A DNA stretch of 9,562 nucleotides from Halothece sp. MAG (GTDB lineage: Bacteria; Cyanobacteriota; Cyanobacteriia; Cyanobacteriales; Rubidibacteraceae). A program made the translations under genes and the position numbers. The DNA lies in contig JAHEOB010000344.1 of NCBI GenBank assembly GCA_018610095.1, positions 1-9,562 of the forward strand, given 5' to 3'. The notes beneath the pieces were generated by a model. It was not told the DNA's origin. It saw only the letters and a program-made list of their open reading frames with translations, and made no database searches. Below, piece after piece: positions 1 through 6,309 of the stretch; the stretch's first letter is position 1; the number at the start of each line of letters is the position of its first letter.

Positions 1-239
1 AAACCATTGCTGAACAATTACAACTTTCGGTTGACAAAGTGCAGAAAATAGCCTTTCGCTTAATCATTATCAACCTTGCCGAAGAACTGCCCATGGCAGA
101 GATGGTTCCTGCTCAATCTCAACTAGAAGCCACCGAATCAGAACTGGAAGAAACTCAAACCGCTGTCAGTAACTCCTTTTTGAATCACTTAACCAGTTTC
201 CTGAAAGATAAAACCAATCAGTTTTCCACCGGCCGTTAG
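1..239 (+). CDS. C-terminal fragment of a DUF4388/PatA-like protein (5' end outside window)
   Basis: An open frame enters from the left edge (first full codon at position 3) and ends at TAG 237-239, so about 78 C-terminal residues are visible. The first 30 or so residues (TIAEQLQLSVDKVQKIAFRL, then IIINLAEELP) look like a small helix-turn-helix or winged-helix segment. From memory, a very similar segment ends cyanobacterial DUF4388 (PatA N-terminal-like) proteins, where the pattern is 'IA..L....VQ..AFRL....L.EE.P'. The remaining 45 residues are an acidic, Glu/Gln/Thr-rich tail with a final amphipathic stretch (SNSFLNHLTSFLKDK). The GTG at 39 and the ATG at 93 lie inside the frame and are not needed as starts, because the frame is open upstream. 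The molecular role is unknown; the family assignment is recall of a pattern and is tentative. It is separated from thrC by a terminator. Confidence 0.6.
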   Translation, partial: TIAEQLQLSVDKVQKIAFRLIIINLAEELPMAEMVPAQSQLEATESELEETQTAVSNSFLNHLTSFLKDKTNQFSTGR

Positions 240-247
240 CCGAAAAC

Positions 248-280
248 AAATAATCCCGATTTTTTTTGTCGGGATTATTT
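248..280 (+). terminator. Hairpin terminator after the left-edge gene
   Basis: A perfect 12-bp inverted repeat, AAATAATCCCGA (248-259) and TCGGGATTATTT (269-280), encloses a 9-nt loop of eight T and one G. It begins 8 bp after the stop codon at 239. The T-run is in the loop, and the 3' flank (GACTCC) is not U-rich. If only the inner ATCCCGA/TCGGGAT stem forms, the tail reads TATTT. Position and stem strength support a terminator, but it is not a textbook one. Confidence 0.65.
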
Positions 281-307
281 GACTCCCTAATAGGGGTGTG
301 CTACTAT
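279..307 (+). promoter_or_regulatory. Candidate sigma70-type promoter of thrC
   Basis: TTGACT (279-284, 5 of 6 to the -35 consensus) and TACTAT (302-307, 4 of 6 to the -10 consensus) are separated by exactly 17 bp. Transcription would start near 314, about 30 nt before thrC. The -35 box uses the last two bases of the preceding terminator stem. The spacer contains the palindrome CCCTA-A-TAGGG (285-295), which could be an operator, though it is short. Confidence 0.55.
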
Positions 308-330
308 CAAGCGAGCTAATCATGTAAAAA

Positions 331-335
331 AGGAG
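331..335 (+). promoter_or_regulatory. Ribosome binding site of thrC
   Basis: AGGAG lies 8 nt before the ATG at 344. It is the clearest Shine-Dalgarno site at a good distance in the window and fixes the thrC start. Confidence 0.75.
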
Positions 336-343
336 AATTAGCG

Positions 344-1639
344 ATGGCAATTGCAAGTGAAACCACTAACGCCAAACCCACTTATACCAAATTAGTGTCC
401 AAAGAAGGGGGAGCGGAATACGATTTACTCCCCCTTCATGTCTGTGAAGAAACCTTTGCTCCCTTAGAAGTAGCCTATGACTATGAGGCAATCCGGGAAC
501 AAGTAACCCGGGAAAGCATTGCTGCTGGGCCGAAATCCATTTGGCGGTATAAACCTTTTTTACCCGTTTCAGGAGAGGTGATTGATGTCGGCACGGGCAT
601 GACTCCGCTGATTAAATCTAATCGCTTAGCCCGTCGCTTAGGCTTAAAAGAGCTATATATCAAAAATGATGCGGTCAATATGCCCACCTTGAGTTTTAAA
701 GACCGCGTCGTTTCCGTTGCCCTCACCAAAGCCAGAGAATTTGGCTTTTCAACAGTTTCTTGTGCCAGCACAGGGAATCTAGCCAACTCCACGGCAGCCA
801 TTTCCGCCCATGCCGGCTTAGACTGTTGTGTCTTTATTCCTGCTGATTTAGAAATTGGTAAAGTGTTAGGGACATTAATTTATAACCCCACCCTAATGGC
901 AGTTAAAGGAAACTATGACCAAGTCAATCGCTTGTGTAGTGAAGTTGCGAACAGTTACGGTTGGGGCTTTGTTAATATTAATCTGCGTCCCTATTATTCC
1001 GAAGGTTCAAAAACCCTCGGCTTTGAAGTGGCGGAACAATTAGGTTGGCAATTACCCGATCATATTGTGTCTCCCTTAGCTTCAGGGTCACTTTATACCA
1101 AAATTCAAAAAGGTTTCCAAGAGTTTGTGAAAACGGGATTAGTGGAAGATAAGCACGTGCGATTTAGTGGGGCACAAGCAGAAGGGTGTTCTCCGATTTC
1201 TCAAGCATTTAAGGAAGGACGGGATTTTGTTACGCCAGTTAAACCCAACACCGTCGCTAAATCTATTGCCATTGGTAACCCCGCCGACGGCGCTTATGCC
1301 TTAGACTTAGCTCACCAAACCAACGGTAACATTGAAGATGTCACCGATGCCGAAATTATTGACGGGATTAAACTATTAGCCGAAACGGAAGGCATCTTTA
1401 CCGAAACGGCAGGGGGAACAACCATTGCAGTGCTGAAAAAATTAGTTGAGGCAGGTAAAATTGATCCTGATGAAACCACCGTTGCCTATGTTACGGGGAA
1501 TGGCCTGAAAACCCAAGAATCAGTTCAAGGTTATATTGGTGAACCCTTAGCGGTGGAACCCAACTTAGAAAGCTTTGAACGAGCTTGGCAGCGATCGCGC
1601 ACTTTAGATCGCTTAGAATGGCAACAGGTGTTAATATAA
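344..1639 (+). CDS. thrC: Threonine synthase (PLP-dependent)
   Basis: Converts O-phospho-L-homoserine and water to L-threonine and phosphate, the last step of threonine synthesis in the cytoplasm. The 431-residue protein is full length for the cyanobacterial/plant-type enzyme as I know it. Visible motifs are GTGMTPL (83-89), the PLP Schiff-base lysine K119 in LSFKDR (116-121), the phosphate-binding ASTGN loop (141-145), and a C-terminal TGNGLK (384-389) that contacts the pyridine ring in this fold. The N-terminal 60 residues match the short lead-in of this enzyme type. The start is fixed by AGGAG 8 nt upstream. It is the first gene of a likely thrC-cysO-DUF2996 plus-strand unit. A HIP1 octamer lies inside its 3' end (1591-1598). 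The fold is shared with cysteine synthases and other PLP fold-type II lyases, so a ThrC paralogue with altered acceptor specificity cannot be excluded, especially given the sulfur-carrier gene beside it. Confidence 0.95.
   Translation: MAIASETTNAKPTYTKLVSKEGGAEYDLLPLHVCEETFAPLEVAYDYEAIREQVTRESIAAGPKSIWRYKPFLPVSGEVIDVGTGMTPLIKSNRLARRLGLKELYIKNDAVNMPTLSFKDRVVSVALTKAREFGFSTVSCASTGNLANSTAAISAHAGLDCCVFIPADLEIGKVLGTLIYNPTLMAVKGNYDQVNRLCSEVANSYGWGFVNINLRPYYSEGSKTLGFEVAEQLGWQLPDHIVSPLASGSLYTKIQKGFQEFVKTGLVEDKHVRFSGAQAEGCSPISQAFKEGRDFVTPVKPNTVAKSIAIGNPADGAYALDLAHQTNGNIEDVTDAEIIDGIKLLAETEGIFTETAGGTTIAVLKKLVEAGKIDPDETTVAYVTGNGLKTQESVQGYIGEPLAVEPNLESFERAWQRSRTLDRLEWQQVLI
1591..1598. repeat. HIP1 octamer GCGATCGC
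   Basis: Lies within the 3' part of thrC; an exact copy of the cyanobacterial highly iterated palindrome. Confidence 0.9.
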
Positions 1640-1645
1640 TGGTTT

Positions 1646-1686
1646 ATGCCTCTTGGAATATAATTACCGATCACGACCAAGAGCAT
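1646..1686 (+). repeat. Imperfect inverted repeat in the thrC-cysO gap
   Basis: ATGC-C-TCTTGG (1646-1656) can pair with CCAAGAGCAT (1677-1686), giving ten base pairs with one bulged C around a 20-nt loop. There is no T-run after it, so it is unlikely to terminate. It may act as an RNA stability or processing element, or as a protein site. It encloses the TATAAT at 1659-1664. Confidence 0.35.
1659..1664 (+). promoter_or_regulatory. Possible -10 box for the cysO-like gene
   Basis: A perfect TATAAT, about 58 bp before the ATG at 1722. No -35 hexamer stands at the right distance. A second TATAAT overlaps the thrC stop (1635-1640), which weakens the case for either. Internal transcription of the cysO-like gene is possible; read-through from thrC is equally likely. 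Confidence 0.3.
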
Positions 1687-1721
1687 GAATCAGCATTCTT
1701 GACCGATAGTAAAAGAGGATC

Positions 1722-1997
1722 ATGAGCGTCAAAGTTTTAGTTCCCACAGTTTTACAAAAATATACCGATAATCAAGCGGTTTTAGAGTGTGAAGGAAGTA
1801 ACGTTAAAGAATTAGTCGAAACCCTCGAAGAAACCTATCCCGGGTTTAAAGGACGTTTGCGAGATGAACAAGGAAAACTACGTCGCTTTTTAAACTTCTA
1901 CGTGAATAGTGAAGACATTCGTTTTTTAGACCATGAAAAAACCGCGCTGAACGATGGCGATGAAGTAAGTATTGTTCCTGCTGTTGCAGGAGGTTAA
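1722..1997 (+). CDS. CysO-like MoaD/ThiS-family sulfur carrier protein
   Basis: A 91-residue ubiquitin-like sulfur carrier. It ends exactly in the Gly-Gly (residues 90-91) that an E1-like enzyme adenylates and converts to a thiocarboxylate. It resembles Mycobacterium tuberculosis CysO more than molybdopterin MoaD: an N-terminal 'V.VPT.L..YT' strand, a central 'G.LRRF.N.YVN.ED.RF' block (about 51-68), and a C-terminal 'DGDEVSIVPAVAGG' (78-91). CysO donates sulfur to O-phosphoserine bound to CysM, making cysteine. Here the neighbour is thrC, whose substrate is O-phosphohomoserine; no cysM, Mec peptidase or E1-like gene lies in the window. The ATG aligns with the CysO start. The purine-rich AGAGGA (1714-1719) is only 2 nt from the ATG, too close for an efficient Shine-Dalgarno site. 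The stop lies 26 bp before the next gene. The family is firm; the role in sulfur transfer to an amino acid is inferred. Confidence 0.88.
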   Translation: MSVKVLVPTVLQKYTDNQAVLECEGSNVKELVETLEETYPGFKGRLRDEQGKLRRFLNFYVNSEDIRFLDHEKTALNDGDEVSIVPAVAGG

Positions 1998-2023
1998 CTA
2001 CTGATATTTAGGTTGAGTATTTT

Positions 2024-2482
2024 ATGGCTGAACAAGAACAAGAAAAGAACCAGTCTCAGCAAGCAACGGATGCCGGTGGCAAAAAAGGAGGTTCCAAACA
2101 AGCCGAACAAGAACCTCCTATTGAAGAAAAACCGTTTGCTGAGTTTATCGAACAGCATTTTATTCCTGCGGTCAAAGATGCTCTCAGTAAAGAAGGCATT
2201 CCAGATTTAGAATTATGGTTGCAAACGGATCAATTTCCCCTTGGGGATCAACAAACCTGTTCCCAAGTCGTTGGTCAATGGGATGGGGGGAATCGTCGCT
2301 TTACCCTTTACTTTTTAGAAGATGATATTAAGGGACAAAAAGCCTTTTGTTATTCCGCCAGTGATGCCCCGCCCAGTACCATTGAATCCTTTATGATTGA
2401 CGAGAAAAAAGTCAATTTAGAGTTATTAGTAATGTACACCGTTCAGCGATTGAATGGTCAGAAATGGCTCTCCCTTAACTAA
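2024..2482 (+). CDS. DUF2996-like conserved cyanobacterial protein
   Basis: A 152-residue soluble protein with no signal peptide or membrane segment. Residues 1-36 are a Gln/Glu/Lys-rich, probably disordered tail. From about residue 37 (KPFAEFIEQHFIPAVKDAL) to the end (TVQRLNGQKWLSLN) it matches my memory of the DUF2996 family: 'KPFAEFI....P....AL', a 'GQW.GG.R.F.LYF...DI.GQKAF.YS' core, 'P STIESFMIDE.KV.L.LLV', and 'LNGQKWL'. The function of the family is unknown to me. The ATG at 2024 is chosen over the TTG at 2013, which opens a different frame that stops early. There is no strong ribosome site. The AGGAGG at 1988-1993 lies 30 nt upstream inside the previous gene's Gly-Gly codons, too far to serve. 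The gene is probably co-transcribed with the cysO-like gene and is followed by a terminator. Confidence 0.8.
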   Translation: MAEQEQEKNQSQQATDAGGKKGGSKQAEQEPPIEEKPFAEFIEQHFIPAVKDALSKEGIPDLELWLQTDQFPLGDQQTCSQVVGQWDGGNRRFTLYFLEDDIKGQKAFCYSASDAPPSTIESFMIDEKKVNLELLVMYTVQRLNGQKWLSLN

Positions 2483-2502
2483 ATTGTTTCAGCGCTTACT
2501 AT

Positions 2503-2536
2503 ACTGGATTACTCCCAACTGGGGAATCCAGTTTTT
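2503..2536 (+). terminator. Intrinsic terminator of the thrC-cysO-DUF2996 unit
   Basis: ACTGGATT (2503-2510) pairs with AATCCAGT (2525-2532). An inner TCCC/GGGG stem with an AACT loop sits inside, and TTTTT follows (2532-2536). It begins 20 bp after the DUF2996 stop. The minus-strand gene's stop codon (2535-2537) overlaps the T-run, so the genes converge here. The minus side has no T-run (ATAGTAAG), so termination of the opposing transcript here would be weak. Confidence 0.8.
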
Positions 2537-5500
2537 AATCATTAAAAATAGCGCGATCGCGCCCTGCAGCTTTAGCTTTATACAAGGCATCATCCGCTTG
2601 ACGAATTAACTGTTTGCGGCTAATTTCTGGTGTTGGTGTCACACTTGCCACGCCTAAACTTAAGGTGACATAAGGAACAACCGAAGATTGAGCATGATCA
2701 ATACTTAACTCAGCAACCGTTTTTCGGGCTCGTTCCGCAACTAGCAAAGCATTTTCCCCAGCAGTATTTGGCAAGAGAATGACAAACTCTTCTCCCCCAT
2801 ATCGAGCCACCAAATCATCGGGGCAATGAACGAGATTCTGTAAGGTAGTGGCAATTTTAATTAAACACTCATCCCCCGCTTGATGCCCATAATAGTCATT
2901 AAAGGACTTAAAATCATCAATATCACACAGAATTAAAGATAAGGGGTCTTGTTCTTGCTTTAACCGTTGCCATTGTTTATCTAACGTATAATCAAACCAA
3001 CGGCGATTGGGAATTTTAGTTAAGCCATCTTTAATCGCGAGTTCTTCCAATTCTTGATTGGCTTGCTGGAGTTGCTGATAGAGTTCTGCCTGATGAATGG
3101 CTACCCCCACTTGAGTTGCTAATTGCTCTAATAAACTCACTTCACTAGGATGCCAATCCCGTGGGCTGCGACAATGATGAGCAATTAATAAACCCCAAAG
3201 CCGAGTTTGATGGAGAATGGGAATTACCAAATTAGCTCGCACTTGAAACGAATCTAACATCTTCCGATAACAGGGCGTCATTTCTGCCTGTTCAACATCC
3301 GCAATGGCTAACACCCGACCATTACTATATAAAGGAGCGCATTTAGTCTCAAAACAGGGATCATCAATTTCTTGGTTTAATAAAGACTTCCACTCCTCAG
3401 TCACCGATTCCGTAACGACTTTGCCTCGCCAGTCCGCTTGAAACTGATACAGTAGCACGCGATCCGTCGCTAAAAAGTCCCGAATTTGTTTGACCGTCAC
3501 TTGAAAGATTTCTTGTAAATCCAGCGAAGCATGGACTTGCTGAGCAATTTGAGCAACTAAGCGTTCTCGATAGGTTTGATTAAATAGTTGTTGTAAGGGA
3601 GACTGATTGGCGGAATCTTCTTGCTGGCTAAACCGGGCATTCCGTGTAGCCACACCACTTAAGTTAGAGAGCATAGATTTTTCCTTGTCAAGCGCCGATA
3701 GCAGATTTTCCGAGCGACTATTCCACAAAAAAGTCATCGCCTCATCCGCCGGCAACGGTTTGCTCACTAAATAGCCTTGCACTTCCAGAAACGGCTGTTG
3801 TGATGAAATTGACCCCAGCAGAGACTGTAACGTTTCTAACTGCGACAAGGTTTCCACCCCTTCTGCCACCACCCGCAAATTTAATCCTTGAGCCAAAACC
3901 ATCACACTATTGACAATTGCCCCATCCGTTAAGCAATTCGGCAAATCCCTAATAAAGGCACGATCAATTTTAAGGGTATTGAACGAGAAATGTTTAATGG
4001 CATGGAGGGAGGAATAACCCATGCCAAAATCATCCAACGCTACATGCACCCCTAACTGTTGTAATTGCTGTAAAACCCCTTCTGTGAACTCCACATTGTC
4101 CGCTGCAATGGTTTCTGTAATTTCAATTTCCAGAGCCCAAGCAGGGACATTGCTCTCATGCAACACTTGTTTGACCGTATCCACAAAATTAGCTTGTTGA
4201 AAATGGCGAGCAGAAATATTCACTGCTACCCGAATATCATCTAATCCTTGTTCCCGCCACTGGGCTAATTGCTGACAAGCCGTCGCTAAAATCCAGTTGC
4301 CAAGGTCACAAATGAGATCGGTTTCTTCTGCAAATGGAATAAAATCACAAGGGGAAAGAATGCCGCGATTAGGATGGGGCCATCGAATTAATGCTTCCAC
4401 CGCTGTTACTTCCCCAGTGAGAAGAGCCACTTGCGGTTGGAAGAATAACGCTAAGGCATTGTTATCTAGTGCTTGACGTAACTCCGCTTCTAAAGTGAGC
4501 GGATTCAGGGACGATCGCAGCGCTGGGCTATAAACTTGATAGCGATTTTTCCCTTGTTGTTTAGCCGCATACATCGCCGTTTCCGCATTTAAAAGCAGGG
4601 TTTCGGCATCGGTACCATCATAAGGCGCGATCGCGGCTCCCCAACTCGCTTTCATATACACTGCTTGTCCAAATACCGTAAACGGGGTTTCAAAGCAATT
4701 CCCGATGGCACTGACTAGTTGGTCAATTTCGCCACTATCTAACGCCGTCAAATGGCGTAACACGATGACAAACTGATCCCCACTCCAATGGGCTAACCAA
4801 TGATCCCGCTCTGCCAAATGCTGTTTTAGCCGATCCGCCACCAACTTCAATAATTGATCCCCTGCCGTATGCCCCAAAATATTATTCACCTGCTGGAAGC
4901 GATCCAAATCCAGAAAGATCACCCCATAAACTTGTTTACTCTGAACTGCCTCCTCGCTTAAGGCATTTAGGTCTTCCGTGAGACGCTTCCGATTCGGCAA
5001 TCCCGTCAGGGGGTGGTAATCCCCTTGCGCCACACTCAACACATCTTGTTGCTGAAATACATCCCCTAACAGTTGCGCGATCGCGCAAGCTAGTTTAATC
5101 TCTTGTTTGCGCCAGCTATCAATAGCCGGTAATTGCCGATGTTCTAGATACGGAGTAAACGAGGGTCGCAGTTCCTGCCTTTGTTGAGCCGTTTGGGGAG
5201 GTTGCCCCGCCCACCAAATTTCTTGGGGCGGATTGGGACGAAAAATGGTCAAATAGGCTTGTTGATGCTGCGGTGAACACAGTGGCACCACCAATGCCGA
5301 ATAGGGCATCGGGTCATCCCCATCAAACCATAAATCATACGCTATTACCGATCCCCCCACTGCTGAAAAAAACATCTGATCCCCTGAAACCAACCCTTGT
5401 TGCCACGTTTCAGTCTCTTCTAACACGGTTTCTTGAGGTTGTTTCCCAACCTTATAAATCTCGGTTTCGCCAGACAAATGTTGTAAATAAAGACGACCAC

Positions 5501-6167
5501 TATGCCCCTGCAAACAATTTACCACCGTTTCTAACACCGAAGTCATTGCAGAGCAATGTGTCTCTGAATTAAGTAGCTGGCGAATGGTTTTAATGGTTTG
5601 TTCCCGATGTAAGAAATCGTTTTGAGATTGAGACAGTTGTTCGGTGGTAATTAATAACGTCAACCGTTCATGGAGCAACTCCACCATTGCCAATTGGTTT
5701 CTTTGCCAAGATTGACTTTGACGGTGGTGAATAATCAGTAAGCCCCATAGTTTGCTTTCAATAATAATGGGATAGGTGAGACTTCCTTGAACGTTTAATT
5801 GCCGCAAATAATTTAAGTGGCACTGGGAGGGAGCATCATAAACCACTTGTTGTGAACCACCATTGGGGAACTGTTGCAATTGTTGCTCTAGCCCCACATC
5901 CACTAAAATACGAACACGCTGATTTAAAAATCGGCTGCGAGCATATTCGGGAATATCCGAAGCAGGAAAACGCAAATGAAGAAGAGAACTAAGGGTTGTT
6001 TGGGGACTAAGAGCTTCCGCCACCACTTCACCACTGCCATCCTTTAAAAATTCATAAAGCACTACCCGATCCACCACCAAAAAATCACGAATTTCTTGCA
6101 GGGTTTCTTGAATTCGTTGGAAGGTTTCGTTCAGAGGAATGATCGGGTAGTTTGCTTGTTTTGTCAT
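2535..6167 (-). CDS. cph2: Cph2-like phytochrome/cyanobacteriochrome with GGDEF-EAL and GGDEF outputs
   Basis: A 1210-residue cytoplasmic light-regulated c-di-GMP enzyme with the GAF-GAF-GGDEF-EAL-GAF-GGDEF order of Synechocystis Cph2 (about 1276 residues). GAF1 (10-180) is phytochrome-like: PASDIP (68-73), candidate bilin Cys116-His117, WGLLIIHH (141-148). GAF2 (about 190-375) has a PHY-like tongue with WAG (319-321) and LRPSF (333-337; compare PRxSF). GGDEF1 (383-550) is degenerate, SGDQF (462-466). EAL (560-815) keeps E591, N650, E682, D712-D713, K733 and E769, so phosphodiesterase activity is expected. GAF3 (868-1035) is a DXCF cyanobacteriochrome: DPCF with Cys938, and Cys966-Tyr967. A helical linker (1024-1045) leads to GGDEF2 (1046-1210) with D1082, D1084 and intact GGEEF (1124-1128) but CPDD instead of RxxD at 1115-1118, so product inhibition is unlikely. 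No start codon lies in frame just upstream, and no clear Shine-Dalgarno site precedes the ATG. It follows cbiT after 142 bp. Light colours and signs of response are inferred. Confidence 0.93.
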   Translation of the reverse strand: MTKQANYPIIPLNETFQRIQETLQEIRDFLVVDRVVLYEFLKDGSGEVVAEALSPQTTLSSLLHLRFPASDIPEYARSRFLNQRVRILVDVGLEQQLQQFPNGGSQQVVYDAPSQCHLNYLRQLNVQGSLTYPIIIESKLWGLLIIHHRQSQSWQRNQLAMVELLHERLTLLITTEQLSQSQNDFLHREQTIKTIRQLLNSETHCSAMTSVLETVVNCLQGHSGRLYLQHLSGETEIYKVGKQPQETVLEETETWQQGLVSGDQMFFSAVGGSVIAYDLWFDGDDPMPYSALVVPLCSPQHQQAYLTIFRPNPPQEIWWAGQPPQTAQQRQELRPSFTPYLEHRQLPAIDSWRKQEIKLACAIAQLLGDVFQQQDVLSVAQGDYHPLTGLPNRKRLTEDLNALSEEAVQSKQVYGVIFLDLDRFQQVNNILGHTAGDQLLKLVADRLKQHLAERDHWLAHWSGDQFVIVLRHLTALDSGEIDQLVSAIGNCFETPFTVFGQAVYMKASWGAAIAPYDGTDAETLLLNAETAMYAAKQQGKNRYQVYSPALRSSLNPLTLEAELRQALDNNALALFFQPQVALLTGEVTAVEALIRWPHPNRGILSPCDFIPFAEETDLICDLGNWILATACQQLAQWREQGLDDIRVAVNISARHFQQANFVDTVKQVLHESNVPAWALEIEITETIAADNVEFTEGVLQQLQQLGVHVALDDFGMGYSSLHAIKHFSFNTLKIDRAFIRDLPNCLTDGAIVNSVMVLAQGLNLRVVAEGVETLSQLETLQSLLGSISSQQPFLEVQGYLVSKPLPADEAMTFLWNSRSENLLSALDKEKSMLSNLSGVATRNARFSQQEDSANQSPLQQLFNQTYRERLVAQIAQQVHASLDLQEIFQVTVKQIRDFLATDRVLLYQFQADWRGKVVTESVTEEWKSLLNQEIDDPCFETKCAPLYSNGRVLAIADVEQAEMTPCYRKMLDSFQVRANLVIPILHQTRLWGLLIAHHCRSPRDWHPSEVSLLEQLATQVGVAIHQAELYQQLQQANQELEELAIKDGLTKIPNRRWFDYTLDKQWQRLKQEQDPLSLILCDIDDFKSFNDYYGHQAGDECLIKIATTLQNLVHCPDDLVARYGGEEFVILLPNTAGENALLVAERARKTVAELSIDHAQSSVVPYVTLSLGVASVTPTPEISRKQLIRQADDALYKAKAAGRDRAIFND
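2553..2560. repeat. HIP1 octamer GCGATCGC
   Basis: Within the last codons of the cph2-like gene; part of the 12-bp palindrome GCGCGATCGCGC (2551-2562). Confidence 0.9.
4627..4634. repeat. HIP1 octamer GCGATCGC
   Basis: In the GGDEF1 part of the cph2-like gene; extends to CGCGATCGCG (4626-4635). Confidence 0.9.
5073..5088. repeat. HIP1 octamer within a 16-bp perfect palindrome
   Basis: TTGCGCGATCGCGCAA is fully palindromic, with the HIP1 core at 5077-5084. It encodes the end of GAF2 (AIAQLL, about residue 362-367), so it must fit coding needs as well. Confidence 0.9.
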
Positions 6168-6253
6168 GGCAATGAGCTTAAAAAATTGACATTCTGGGCT
6201 CTTGAATCGATGAGAAGGATTTTCCTGCTGGCTAACAAGAAACTCTTAATCTA

Positions 6254-6307
6254 GGGTATCGTTATTTACCCATATTTTGCAGGGACGGGGATCATCGATA
6301 ATATGGG
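6254..6307 (-). promoter_or_regulatory. Overlapping inverted repeats in the cbiT-cph2 gap
   Basis: Read on the minus strand, CCCATATT (6307-6300) is perfectly complementary to AATATGGG (6276-6269) across a 23-nt gap. The same GGG with its next two bases, GGGTA (6271-6267), is complementary to TACCC (6258-6254) across 8 nt. The two pairings share three bases and exclude each other. No T-run follows either stem, so this is not a standard attenuator. The rest of the 142-bp gap shows no convincing -35/-10 pair toward cph2. The stems are short and AT-rich enough that chance is a real alternative. Confidence 0.3.
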
Positions 6308-6309
6308 GA

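Noticed and set aside
481..801. A 106-codon minus-strand open frame opposite thrC
   Set aside because: It lies wholly antisense to a well-supported enzyme gene, has no recognisable domain, and no ribosome site was seen.
2013..2210. A TTG-started plus-strand frame overlapping the start of the DUF2996-like gene
   Set aside because: It is Lys/Asn/Ser/Leu-rich out-of-frame translation of the real gene and ends early; the 2024 frame carries the family pattern.
5273..5572. A 99-codon plus-strand frame opposite the GAF2 part of cph2
   Set aside because: Antisense shadow of a continuous multidomain gene; no domain and no start signal.
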